Assembly: GCA_020283715.1 (NCBI GenBank)
Contig: JAIQCW010000248.1
Location: 1-41,276 of the forward strand
Source: Cytauxzoon felis
Lineage: Eukaryota > Apicomplexa > Aconoidasida > Piroplasmida > Theileriidae
DNA: 41,276 nt
Direction: 5' to 3'
Part shown: positions 19,901-29,800 of the stretch, in pieces
How positions within the stretch are numbered: position 1 is the stretch's first letter
How the letters are laid out: each line of letters opens with the position of its first letter
Notes under the pieces: generated by a model
Databases searched by the model: none
Told to the model about the DNA's origin: nothing
What the model saw: the letters and a program-made list of their open reading frames with translations, nothing else
Program-made: the position numbers and the translations under genes

Positions 19901-20345
19901 TAATAAACAAATTGTTATATTATGTTCATATAATGGACAAAAATCATTAATTGAAGATATAATTAAAAAAAAATGTTCATGGAATCCTAATATTGGTATA
20001 CCAAAATCTATATCTACTATAGATAAATTTCAAGGTAAACAATCAGATTATATATTATTATCATTAGTTAGAACTAATAAACCTGGTTATCTTAAAGATC
20101 CTAGAAGAATATTAGTAGCATTAAGTAGAGCAAGATTAGGATTATATATATTCGGTTCATGGAATCTATTCAATAATATACATCAATTAAAAAAATTCAG
20201 TAATGAATTAATCAAACATCCATTGAAATTAGAAATATTACCCAATGAAAATATGTACACCAATAGAAATGATAATCATAACACCGTCATAATCAACTCA
20301 CTTAATCAATTCAATCATATCATACATAATATGAAAAATAAATAA
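13947..20345 (+). CDS. AQR: Aquarius (intron-binding spliceosomal RNA helicase), one frame break
   Basis: Exon 1 13947-14364 (donor G|GTACGT) joins exon 2 from 14436. The frame runs to 18838, then continues in the next frame to 20345, for about 2100 aa against about 1500 in animals. Aquarius/IBP160 is an SF1 helicase that binds the intron upstream of the branch point. Seen: the N-terminal helical ARM-like region; the helicase core with Walker A GPPGTGKT (from 18185), THSNYALNDIF, RLGSKELE and GRVNHILQRRLDLL; and after the break MTCTHAAIANELF, LIIEEAGQILDIETF, LSGDYLQLPPII, YNGQKSLIEDII, STIDKFQGKQSDYILLSLVRT and ALSRARLGLYIFG. Order and spacing match Aquarius, not Sen1 or UPF1. Extra length comes from Asn-rich loops and three in-frame family-1 insertions. 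The break is a six-G run at 18823-18828, where other copies of the same repeat have five; correcting it leaves no stop up to the downstream ORF. Confidence 0.9.
14947..15255. repeat. Family-1 repeat translated in frame (Aquarius, site 1)
   Basis: Left arm read as PPEVTT, PLAVEA and [15 protein letters not shown] (reverse-oriented modules), then [40 protein letters not shown] (forward modules) and SSGEAP. Orientation flips near the centre, so the DNA is a long imperfect palindrome. It lies in the N-terminal helical region. Confidence 0.9.
17668..18062. repeat. Family-1 repeat translated in frame (Aquarius, site 2)
   Basis: About 130 codons just upstream of the helicase core: PREVQS, PAVPPEVQS, PLAVEASPNYSSLKS, ATPGDRGGGEGSDGSSIMG, DVTSGGSEIPESDPRELEGE and TTASGRRVGLDLGGE. 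It uses the ELEGE variant module rather than the REAEGE module of site 1, so it is not a simple duplicate. Confidence 0.9.
18578..19168. repeat. Family-1 repeat(s) in the Aquarius helicase region (site 3), carrying the frame break
   Basis: Two adjoining blocks (18578-18860 and 18899-19168) inside the region that in other Aquarius proteins links the two halves of the helicase core. The first has CACCTGATGTTACC, GTCTTGCAGACAGC, CCTGCCGTCAGC, TCCCTAAAGGGTAGAGCC and the REAKG module with the six-G run. The second has ACCTCAGGTGGAG, ACCTTAGGTGG, CCACCACGGCGAGTGGA and CTCCATGTAATGG. Confidence 0.85.
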
Positions 20346-20373
20346 ATTTAATTGACATACAATATACATGAGG

Positions 20374-20610
20374 CCAGTCCTGCCGTCAGCTCTCCACTCG
20401 AGGTCCAGTCCAACTCTCCTTCCACTCGCCACTACACCTGAGGTCGTCCTGCCGTCAGCTCTTCCAATTACCTATCTCTAAAGAGTAAAGCCACTCCCAG
20501 AGATCGTGGCGAAGAAGGTGGAGTAGAGGATGTAACCTCAAGTGGTAGACCCGTAAGAACGAAGATGTTCAATCCCTAAGAACAGGAAATGTCTACCCGG
20601 AGGAAGAACG
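20374..20610. repeat. Family-1 modular repeat (intergenic)
   Basis: CCTGCCGTCAGCTC, CCACTCGAGGTCC, CACCTGAGGTCG, CAATTACCTATCTCTAAAG, CACTCCCAGAGATCGTGG, ACCTCAAGTGGTAG, then a GAAGAACG/AAGAACAGG sub-array ending at CCGGAGGAAG. Confidence 0.85.
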
Positions 20611-20742
20611 TAAAATTCTATCAAGAATTGTTATTTTTCATTTTATACCCCATTAATATAGGGATAAAAACACCATTTACACTACAATATTAATGTCAAT
20701 TGAAGATATATCCATTAATATTATATATACTACAATATTAAT

Positions 20743-20917
20743 ACAATTGAAGGATGATATATAGTTGTAGTAGGTATATAATTATTAATATAAATAATTA
20801 TTATAATATATATACTATATAAGTACTAACATGAATTGAAGATAGTATAGTAACTATATAATACTTATAATAATAGTAAGTATATATACTTTAATAAAAT
20901 TATTAAAATATTGTATG
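20743..20917 (+). repeat. Family-3 AT-rich repeat, copy 1
   Basis: Matches the reverse complement of 32865-33024 over about 170 nt: ACAATTGAAGGATGAT, then TTAATATAAATAATTATTAT, ATATATATACTATA, ACTAACATGAA, TATAGTAACTATAT and ATACTTATAATAATA follow in the same order in both. Just upstream, CTACAATATTAAT...CAATTGAAG occurs as a partial direct repeat. Confidence 0.75.
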
Positions 20918-20972
20918 AAGATTGTAAATGATTGAGGGAAGATAATTATTGTATTAAATAGAGAATATTAAA

Positions 20973-21305
20973 GTGCTAGACCTCGAGTGGAACCCGTAGC
21001 TGATCTCAGGGAAGCGGAGGGGGAAGTAAATAGAGGAGGCACCACGCCTAGTGGAACGACCTCAGGTGGAACGGCGAATAGAAGAAGTGAAGGTAGTGAT
21101 GAAGGTAGTGATGAAGTTAGTGATGGATCATCCATCATGGGAATGATGGAAGATGGTGCTAAGGATGTGTTGGATGTAACCTCAAGTGGAATGAAGTGTA
21201 GTACTAGACCTCGAGTGGAACCCGTAGCTGATCTCTGGGAAGCGGAGGGGGAACTAAATAGAGAAGCTCCATGCAATGGGAAAGATGTAACCTCGAGTGG
21301 ATTAC
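20973..21305. repeat. Family-1 modular repeat (intergenic), forward-oriented
   Basis: A run of forward modules only: ACCTCGAGTGGAACCCG, the GTAGCTGATC module twice, CACCACGCCTAGTGGA, a tandem of GAAGGTAGTGAT units, the hairpin GATGGATCATCCATC, ACCTCAAGTGGAATG and CTCCATGCAATGG. It has open frames on both strands. Confidence 0.85.
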
Positions 21306-21490
21306 AAATTATGTAGGATAAATGATTTGTATGTTTATTATTGATATAGTTTGTAGAAATTATATTGATTAATTTTCATATGTATGAGGTAAAATTTTTT
21401 TTATTTATGGCATGTTGATGCCTCACTATATATGAATTATTATAGACACTATATAAATATTTATTATTAATGTATTATAATTAGATCTAC

Positions 21491-22935
21491 ATGACAGTAT
21501 TAATATATTCATTAATTGCTAGACAAGGTATAGTAATAGCTGATTATATAACATGTAATATAATTGATGATGATATAAATATAGATGCTATTGCTAGGTA
21601 ATATATAAGAAGTAGAATAATAATAAATTTATTATAGAGATTATATTAATAAATTATCTAATGATAATAATTTTAATTATAAAACTATTATAGGTTATAA
21701 TTTTTATCATGTATGTTTATTTAATTTAATTTTAATTTAATTATTAGATTATATCTAATGATTTATTATTATTATGTGTTACTTCAATTGGTAATTATAA
21801 AGATATCGCTAAAAGATTTCTTGTAAATTTTTTAAAAAATTTTTCATTATATAATTCATTTAATAGAATGAATTAAATTATAATATTTCTATACACATTA
21901 TAAATAATCATACAAATACTACTGAAATTTTAACTAAATTACTTATTAAATTAGTTGTAAGTTGAATATAATTATAAATTTCATCATCAATTATATCATT
22001 TTATTAATCTCATATTATATTAAACAGAATAATTATAATAATACAACTGATAAATTGAAATCAATAGAAGATTCATTACTACATACTACAGATACAATAA
22101 AAAATAATCTAAGTAAATATAATTATATATTAATCTATATATAATTTTAGGTAACATCCTAGAACGTGGTGAATTACTCGATTCTATCATAGATAAATCA
22201 AATAATCTCAATAACGAAACACTACTATTAAGAAATAACATCAAATCATCAAATAATACAATCTTTACATACATCAATAATATACTATGTAATAAATATA
22301 TACAAATCATCATATCCGTACGTTTATACATACATAATTACTTGTCTAATACAACTCTTTTGGTCCTGCAGACAGCTCTCCACCTGAGGTTACAATCACC
22401 TCTTCCTGTCTTGCAGACAGCTTCTCTATTTAGTTGTCCCTCCGCTTCCCTGAGATCAGCTGCGGGTAGTCCACTTCCACTTGAGCCCCAATCACTATCT
22501 TCCACTACTTCATTTTTACCTCCAAATATTGAAGGAAATTCATCATTTCTGGGGAAACTCGTGAAGATTGTGGAATAACTATTGGATGAATTATCATCTC
22601 AATACTTCATTGAAAAGGAATTTGATGATTGTATTGAGTATAATAAACCTCACTCCTTCGCAATTTATATTCATTGAGATATCCTAATTTATATGATTTC
22701 GTTACTTTATCCTTATCTCGTCGAGATTAGAAATTATAACCTCAAGTGGTACCTGGAAGCGATCTACGGGAGCTGGAAGGGGAAATAAATAGAAGAGCTG
22801 ACGGCAGGACGAATGAAAGGTGGATTGGGCCTCAGGTGGAGATGGAACTCTTTCTTCGATATATATTCTTTGATGATGATATTATAGATTAGTTTTATAT
22901 TAGTGTTTATATATGTATATTTGATGAGTAATTAA
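21491..22935 (+). CDS. R-SNARE with longin domain (VAMP7-like), 7 exons
   Basis: Exons 21491-21597, 21638-21710, 21748-21822, 21867-21956, 22028-22112, 22151-22317, 22888-22935; phases agree, giving 214 aa, the length of VAMP7. Residues 1-115 are a longin domain (MTVLIYSLIARQGIVIAD, then ISNDLLLLCVTS). The SNARE motif follows (DKLKSIEDSLLHTTDTI, then NILERGELLDSIIDKSNNL), with the zero-layer Arg in ERGE. The last exon adds ISFILVFIYVYL, which together with YIQIIIS makes a C-terminal membrane anchor. R-SNAREs of this class drive fusion at late endosomal/vacuolar or plasma membranes; which step here is unknown. Intron 6 (570 nt) holds a family-2 repeat between two family-1 arms. The last exon is inferred from hydrophobicity and phase. 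Its stop is one base before the next ATG. Confidence 0.8.
22362..22497. repeat. Family-1 repeat arm (R-SNARE intron 6, left)
   Basis: GGTCCTGCAGACAGC, TCCACCTGAGGTTAC, GTCTTGCAGACAGC, CGCTTCCCTGAGATCAGC and CCACTTGAG, all in reverse orientation. It precedes the family-2 copy. Confidence 0.85.
22515..22738 (+). repeat. Family-2 repeat, copy 2 (R-SNARE intron 6)
   Basis: TTTTACCTCCAAATATTGAA ... TTCTGGGGAAACTCGTGAAG ... ATTCATTGAGATATCCT ... ATCTCGTCGAGATTAG. It is inserted between two family-1 arms. The reverse strand keeps a short open frame (PQSSRVSPEMMNFLQYLEV). Confidence 0.85.
22739..22845. repeat. Family-1 repeat arm (R-SNARE intron 6, right)
   Basis: ACCTCAAGTGGTACCTGG, GCGATCTACGGGAGCTGG, AGAGCTGACGGCAGGACG and CCTCAGGTGGAG, in forward orientation. 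Confidence 0.85.
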
Positions 22936-22936
22936 G

Positions 22937-23227
22937 ATGTGGTATCGTAGGTTACTGAATAAATTTATATTTAAATCATCGGATGATGTTATAATAACTC
23001 AATCATTATTTCCAGCATTATTAATTGGTGGTTTATTTGGATCTAATTTAAGATTAAATCAATTATTAAATAATAATCATCAAAAATATGATATTATCTT
23101 ATATATCATTATCGGAATCGCAATAGGCTTCACCATCTACTACATCTATAACAATCATTACTCATTCTTTGCAAATAAATATCAACAATACTTCCGTAAT
23201 CGTAAACAAAATGAAGAAGAAATATAA
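22937..23227 (+). CDS. Small membrane protein, two hydrophobic segments
   Basis: Single frame of 96 codons with an ATG at 22937. Two hydrophobic stretches are seen: SLFPALLIGGLFG (about residues 27-39) and IILYIIIGIAIGFTIYYIY (about 53-71), with a basic/acidic C-terminal tail (FRNRKQNEEEI). I do not recognise the family. The layout would suit a small organelle-membrane protein, but that is a guess. It starts one base after the R-SNARE stop, which either shows extreme packing or means the two belong to one transcript. No intron is seen. Confidence 0.55.
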   Translation: MWYRRLLNKFIFKSSDDVIITQSLFPALLIGGLFGSNLRLNQLLNNNHQKYDIILYIIIGIAIGFTIYYIYNNHYSFFANKYQQYFRNRKQNEEEI

Positions 23228-23276
23228 AACATATACAATATAATCATACAATTATATCATCCATTGTTAACACAAA

Positions 23277-23580
23277 CACTCGAAGTTCATTCCCACCTGA
23301 GGTCCAATCCTACTCATCTTCCACTCGCCGTGGTGGCCTTCTCCACCTGATGTCGTCTTGCAGACAGCTCTTCTATTTATCTCCCCTTCCAGCTCCCGTA
23401 GATCGCTTACAGGTATTCCACTTCCACTTGAGGTTACATCCTCACTACCTTCTTCATTGCCACGATCTCTGGGAGTGGCTTTACCCTTTAGGATAGGTAA
23501 TTGGAAGAGGCTCCACGCCCAGTGGAAGAGAAGATGAAGTATAGTGGAAGAAGAGTTGAATTGGGCATCGAGTTGGGTAG
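23277..23580. repeat. Family-1 modular repeat (intergenic before AP-2 alpha)
   Basis: CCACCTGAGGTCC, CACTCGCCGTGGTGGCC, GTCGTCTTGCAGACAGC, CCAGCTCCCGTAGATCG, CCACTTGAGGTTACATCC, CACGATCTCTGGGAGTGGC, CTCCACGCCCAGTGGA. The rest of 23228-23857 is AT-rich leader with no gene seen. Confidence 0.85.
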
Positions 23581-23857
23581 ATACAACTTGCAAATTCGTT
23601 AATGTGTTACATAGATGTTGTATATTTATTTAGTGGTTGAAGTTGTACGTTGAGTGATATGAAACCTTCTGCATTACAAAGGAATAACATTGTAATTATA
23701 ATTATTATATTAGTATTGATGAGATTAAGTTGATATATATGTATATTGTATTATTTAGTATAGATGTTAATGTACCCTATAGTTATTGCCCTATTAATAA
23801 TATGGATTTTATTATAATGGTATTGATAAATGTAGTTTAATAATGATATTTTAAAAG

Positions 23858-26800
23858 ATGAAGGGACAATATATACGTGGTTTAGTAAATTTTATATCAG
23901 ATTTACGTCAATTAAATACCGAGAATGAACGTGAATATCGTATTAAAGAAGAAATTGCTAAGATTCGTATAAATTTTTCTGGTAAAACTAGTGATTATGA
24001 TAAGAAAAAAAATATATTGAAATTATTATATATACAAATGTTAGGTTATGATATAGATTTAGGTCATTTAGAATCTGTACAATTATTAGCATCAGATAAA
24101 TATTTTGATAAAGCTACTGGTTATATGGGTTGTGAAATGTTATTAGGTGATTATGAAGAATTATATTGTTTATGTATTAATACTACATTAGAAGATCTTA
24201 ATAGCTCTATTGAACCTGTATGTTCATTAGCACTTACATTTATTGCAAATAGTCATTGTATTGAAATGAATGAAAGATTATCTAATGAAATTATTAAAAT
24301 GACTACTAAATTACCAATAGAAAATGAATATCTACGTAAAAAATTATATATGTGCTTATTAAAAACTTATAAATTAAATCCCCAACTTTATAATATCAAT
24401 GAATGGTATCAAATCGCATTACAAGTATTGAAATTTGAAAAAGATATCTATTGTATATTATCAATCTGTAATTTTCTTATACCACTACTTGAACATTTAC
24501 CCAAAAATTGGGAAGAATCCATCAATCATCTCACCAATGTACTCTGGAATGTATCCAACGATAATGTCTCCAGTGAATACAGCTACTTTAATATCAATGC
24601 ACCATGGCTCATCATCAAAATACTCTATATACTCTCCATCGTACCAAAACAAGAAGATGCAACGTTAGTTTTATACCATATCCACCGAAGGTTATACAAC
24701 CTGACATTCCACTTGAAGTTACAACCTCTATCTTCTTCATCCTTCCTTCGTCTTGCAGACAGCTTCTCCAGTTGAGGTTACATCCTCATCTTCCACTCGC
24801 CGTGGTGGCTTCTCTATTTAGTTCCCCCTCCGCTTCCCTGAGATCAGCTACGGGTGATTTTTGATATTTTACACAAATAACAAGAGGAGGATAATTTGGA
24901 TAAAGATGATGGATATAAGGATAAATTAAAATGAATCAAATTACAAGTGTTATAGAACCCATATGTAATAAATGGACAGGTACTGATGCTCAACATACTG
25001 CATCTGTATTCCGTCACAAACTCGCAATGTTTCTTACGGGATTTATAATGTTAACACCTCATAGGATTGCCATTTTATGTGCTCCTCATCTCGTGAAGCG
25101 ATTCCATTTACCACTTGATAAGATCCCATTATTCATCTACAAGTTCTTCAGTTCTATGGAGTTGGCGAGTTTAATTGGGACCACGATACAAGTTGTATTA
25201 ACAGTAACAATAACTGCAATATGTAAAAGTATGAATACAAATGGATTATTTGGTGTAAATAAAAAACTTGGTGGTTATAATTACGTGGGTAAAACATGGA
25301 ATGATCCAGTTCCTGCTGATGTTGATACCGGTATTACTCAACTCAAAGCACTATTTTCTATTATAATTGCATGGATTATGTTTTCCAGTAGTATACTCAC
25401 GTACATTTTCTTTGTTACTGGTGATGACTATGGTCATTTTAATTTATTCTTCTGGAGTGTTATTTTTAATGCCTTTGCAAATGGTATGTACTCATCCATT
25501 TCCTTTGGAATAAATACAAATACAGCTATTTATGCAGTTGGTCTACCCCTCTCTGGTGCCTTTACATTTATTTTTAATAAGATTTGTCGTTCTATCCATA
25601 ACAGATGGGATTGGGATGATTATGATTACACGAGAGTTCAATTACAGATTATATTCACCATATTAATCTTATTTATAACTGCTGGTTGGTGGAGTTTTGA
25701 TCAGGTTTGCCAAATATATGGAAAAAATGGTGAAGCTAAAGGTACTGGTAGAAGTGATACTACTGTTGCTGCAACACTTCCTGGTCAAACCAGTTTTGGT
25801 GAACTTTTTGATACTACAAATTCTCAAGGTATATCTCACTGGTCTCCAATATTGATGTTGGGTTCTTCTCTTGGCTCAGTTTACGCCTTTTATCCTGCAA
25901 TTACACCGTACATGCTCATGGATATTGATGAAGCCAACGATCTCGATCAATGGATTCAATTCATATCATCCATTCCAACACTTGTAATAGGATTCCTAGA
26001 TGAGTTTGATGTAGGACCGGGTGGAGTTACAATGAGTGGTAATTGGTACAAAAGAAGGTGGTGGCATCCTATAGGTTGGGGTCCATTTATTCCATATATT
26101 TTATGTCTCCACATCCTCATATTACCACTTCCGCCACGATCTCTGGGAGTGGCTATACCGTTTACGGGGATGTAAATAGAAGAGCTGACGGCAGGACGAA
26201 GAGAGGTGGAACTGGAAAGAGAGTTGGATTGTATTTCAAGTGTAATGACTATTTGAATGTACACATATTTTTTTCCAATAATGATTGATATATATAGTTG
26301 TTTATCTGTGATGACGAGTTGTTTTAAGACGTTATTGGATCGTATGGGTAATATTGGTTCGACGAATAATGTAGCGAAGGAGCAGAATCGTAATATTAGA
26401 TTGATGAATTTGAGTATATATATGATAAAAACTGCTATATTATTTGAATGTATAAGAGCAATTGTTAAATGGTATAGTTGTTTAACATCGATTACAGCAG
26501 AAGATATTTGTGATTCAATACGTCATTTATATTCATCATCGGTAATATTAAATTCATCTAATAAAAAACACCACATTTATAATTATAGATGCCACAAATA
26601 CGACTCGTTACACTAGAAATCATTGAAGAACTTATCAAAGTACCTCAAATGTTCTATATTATTAAAAATGATGTCGAAATCATTATACAATACCTCAATG
26701 ATAACGATCCCGCCATCAAAAGAAGAGTAAGTCTTATCACATACATTATAATCCACATGAACTCTTATCATCTACCTTCTACTCCTCTCATTTCGTCCTG

Positions 26801-29800
26801 CAGACAGCTCTCCACCTGAGGTCCAATACGCCTCTCTTCTTCCACTCGCCGTTCCACCTGATGTCGTCTTGCAGACAGCTCTTCTATTTACTTCCTCTTC
26901 CAGCTCCCATAGATCGCTTCCAGGTCTCCACCCGAGGTTAATTGCTAATCTCGACGAGATAAGACTAAAGTGACGTAATCTATGTTTGTTGACATATCTC
27001 AATGAATATAAATTGGAATTAAGTGAGCATGAGTAAACTAAATAGAATCATCAAATTCCTGTTGAATGAAGTATTGACATCAGAAATACATCCAATAGTC
27101 ATTGCACAATCTTCATGGGTTTCCCCAGAAATTGAGGATTTCCTTCAAATTTTGGAGGTAAAATGAAGTTAGTGAAATTAGTGACTGGACCTCGAGTGGA
27201 ACCCGTAGCTGATCTCAGGGAAGCGGAGGGGGAGGTAATTGGAAGAGCTGTCTGCAAGACGACCTCAGGTGGATTGGACCTCAGGTGTAGTGGAATCAGA
27301 GTTGAATTGGATCTTGGGTATTAATGTATGATTAAATATATATATAACATATAGTCTACGAAAATATTGCATTTAATATGTGATTCATTTAATTGGGAGA
27401 TTATTGTTCCGGAGTTGTTATCAACGGCTAGGCATTCTGAAATATCATTACAAGAGTATATAATACCATTGATATGTGATAGTATTGATAAAGTAGCAAC
27501 AAAGAATAGTTTATATATAGATATATTTTTTAAAATTGTTATTTATGCACCATTTGTATATAGCAATTCGATATTTTCATCATTAGTTGCTACACTTTAT
27601 AAAGAAAATTCTACCAAATTCCAAGTATGTTGTAATCATTACTCAAATATTCATACCCTAGATCACTGTCGTTAATAAATGTATACAATGCCTAATGGAT
27701 CCTAATCTAGAAATCAATGATACACTCATACGGTACGTCTATAACAATCACACCAAATAATCACTACCTTCACCTTTTCTACTCTTCTTTCCACTAGGCG
27801 TTCCACCTGGGGTCCAATCCAACTCCTTTTCCACTCGCCGTGGCGGCCTTCTCTATTTACTTCCCCTTCCAGCTCCCATAGATCGCTTCCAGGTTCCACT
27901 TCCACCGAGGTTACAACAGTACACTCTTCGCTGCCACGATCTCCGGGAGTGGCTTTACTCTTTAGAGATAGGTAATTAGAAGAAGCCACCACGGCTAGTG
28001 GAACACTGGTTGTAATCTCAAGTGGAGAGCTGACGGCAGGACTAAGAGAGTTGGATTGTACATCGGTTGTATGACCTTCAATTTTGTTATTGATGTTATT
28101 ATATTTATATATATAAATGATATAGGATATGTGCGTATGTATTGGGTGAATATGGTTATTTATATGATGAGATGAGTTTGATGGATCAGATACGTTTATT
28201 AGAGAAGTATTATGTTATATCATCTGAAGAATGTAAGGGTATTATTATTACTTCATTAAGTAAGATGGCTAATTATGATAATAGTTTATTAAAATATATT
28301 CAACATATATTTGAATATTATATGACATGTTCTGATATTAATTTACAAATTCGTATATGTGAAGTATTAAAAATGATACGTATAGATATAGATTTATTTA
28401 ATAAAGTTCATACATTAAAGAAAAAAGATGATATAGATAATAAAAATAAAAATAAAAAAGAATCTATTAATAAATTATCTTATACATCTAATGATACCCC
28501 ATTATCTAAAGAACGTATTGGGCAACATGGGGTAATTTATACCCATAATACTAATATAGATACAATATTAATAAATAAAAATATAATATTACAATATAAT
28601 AATAAATTAGAATGTAGTATATTTAATAATAAGAAATGTATAATATATAAAGATGATATAATAACAATAGAAATAATACAAGCATATAAAGAAATAAATT
28701 CTAAAATATTAATAAAATATACAAATAATATAAATACAACAATAAAAATAAAAAAAATAAAATTAAGAAAACCCCAGAAGGTTTATTATATGAATTTCAT
28801 AATGAATTAGACGGTTATATATTAAAATCTAATGATGAAATTGGTCATAAATTATCATTTATATTAATAAATGAATTTATAAAATTCCCCATTTATACAA
28901 TAGAATATAATTTTTATGATAATTATAAAAAAATTTCATTAGAATTACCTATTAATATACATAAATTCTTATCACCAACACCAATTGATTTACAACGTTT
29001 TAATAATATATGGAATACATTAAATAATTATAATATTAATAATAATTTCAATACTAATCTTGATTATAATCATATCGCAAATCTATTAGAAACACATCTC
29101 AATTTCTCATGCCTCAATATCAATAATAAAATCTATACTTGCGCTAGCGGTGTCAAAGGATATAAACATCAACAAATCATCATACTCGCCATCTTCTATA
29201 ATACAACACAGTATGTTTTCTATATTACATACATTCACTCGAAGTCCTGTACTACTTTCGTCCTGCAGACAGCTCTCTACCTGAAGTCCATCTTTTCGTC
29301 TTGCAGACGGCCTTCTCTATTTACTTCCCCCTTCGCTTCCCTGAGATCAGCTACGGGTATTACACTTGAGGTCTCCACCTGAGGTTATAAATCTAATCTC
29401 GTCGAGATAAGTATAAAGTGACGAAATCCATGTTTGATCAGATATCTCAATGAATATAAATTGTGATAAAGTGAGGTTCAGTAAACTCAATACAATCATC
29501 AAATCCTTTTCAATGAAGTATTGACATCAGAAATACATCCAATAGTCATTGCACAATCTTCATGGGTTTCCCCGGAAATTCAGGATTTTCTTCAAATTTT
29601 GGAGGTAAAAATGAAGAAGTGGAAGACGGTGATTGGACCTCAAGTGGAGACCTCAATTGGAACCTGGAAGCGATCTATGGGAGCTGGAAGGGGAAGTAAA
29701 TAGAAGAGCTGACGGCAGGATGGACCTAAGGTGGGGTGGATAGGACATTGTGTATATATTTTTTCATTTATTTTTGTATTGATATGAGTATTTTATGATG

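Larger units (their letters stand above)
20346..21490. other. Intergenic region, Aquarius to R-SNARE, repeat-rich
   Basis: Holds two family-1 blocks (20374-20610, 20973-21305) with a family-3 AT-rich repeat (20743-20917) between them. The rest is AT-rich with no supported gene. Confidence 0.6.

Noticed and set aside
18897..20345. Separate gene starting at an ATG at 18897
   Set aside because: Its sequence is the C-terminal half of the Aquarius helicase, and its first residues are family-1 repeat. It belongs with the upstream frame.
29521..29703. Independent 60-codon gene
   Set aside because: Lies in AP-2 alpha intron 6 and is composed of family-2 plus family-1 repeat sequence.
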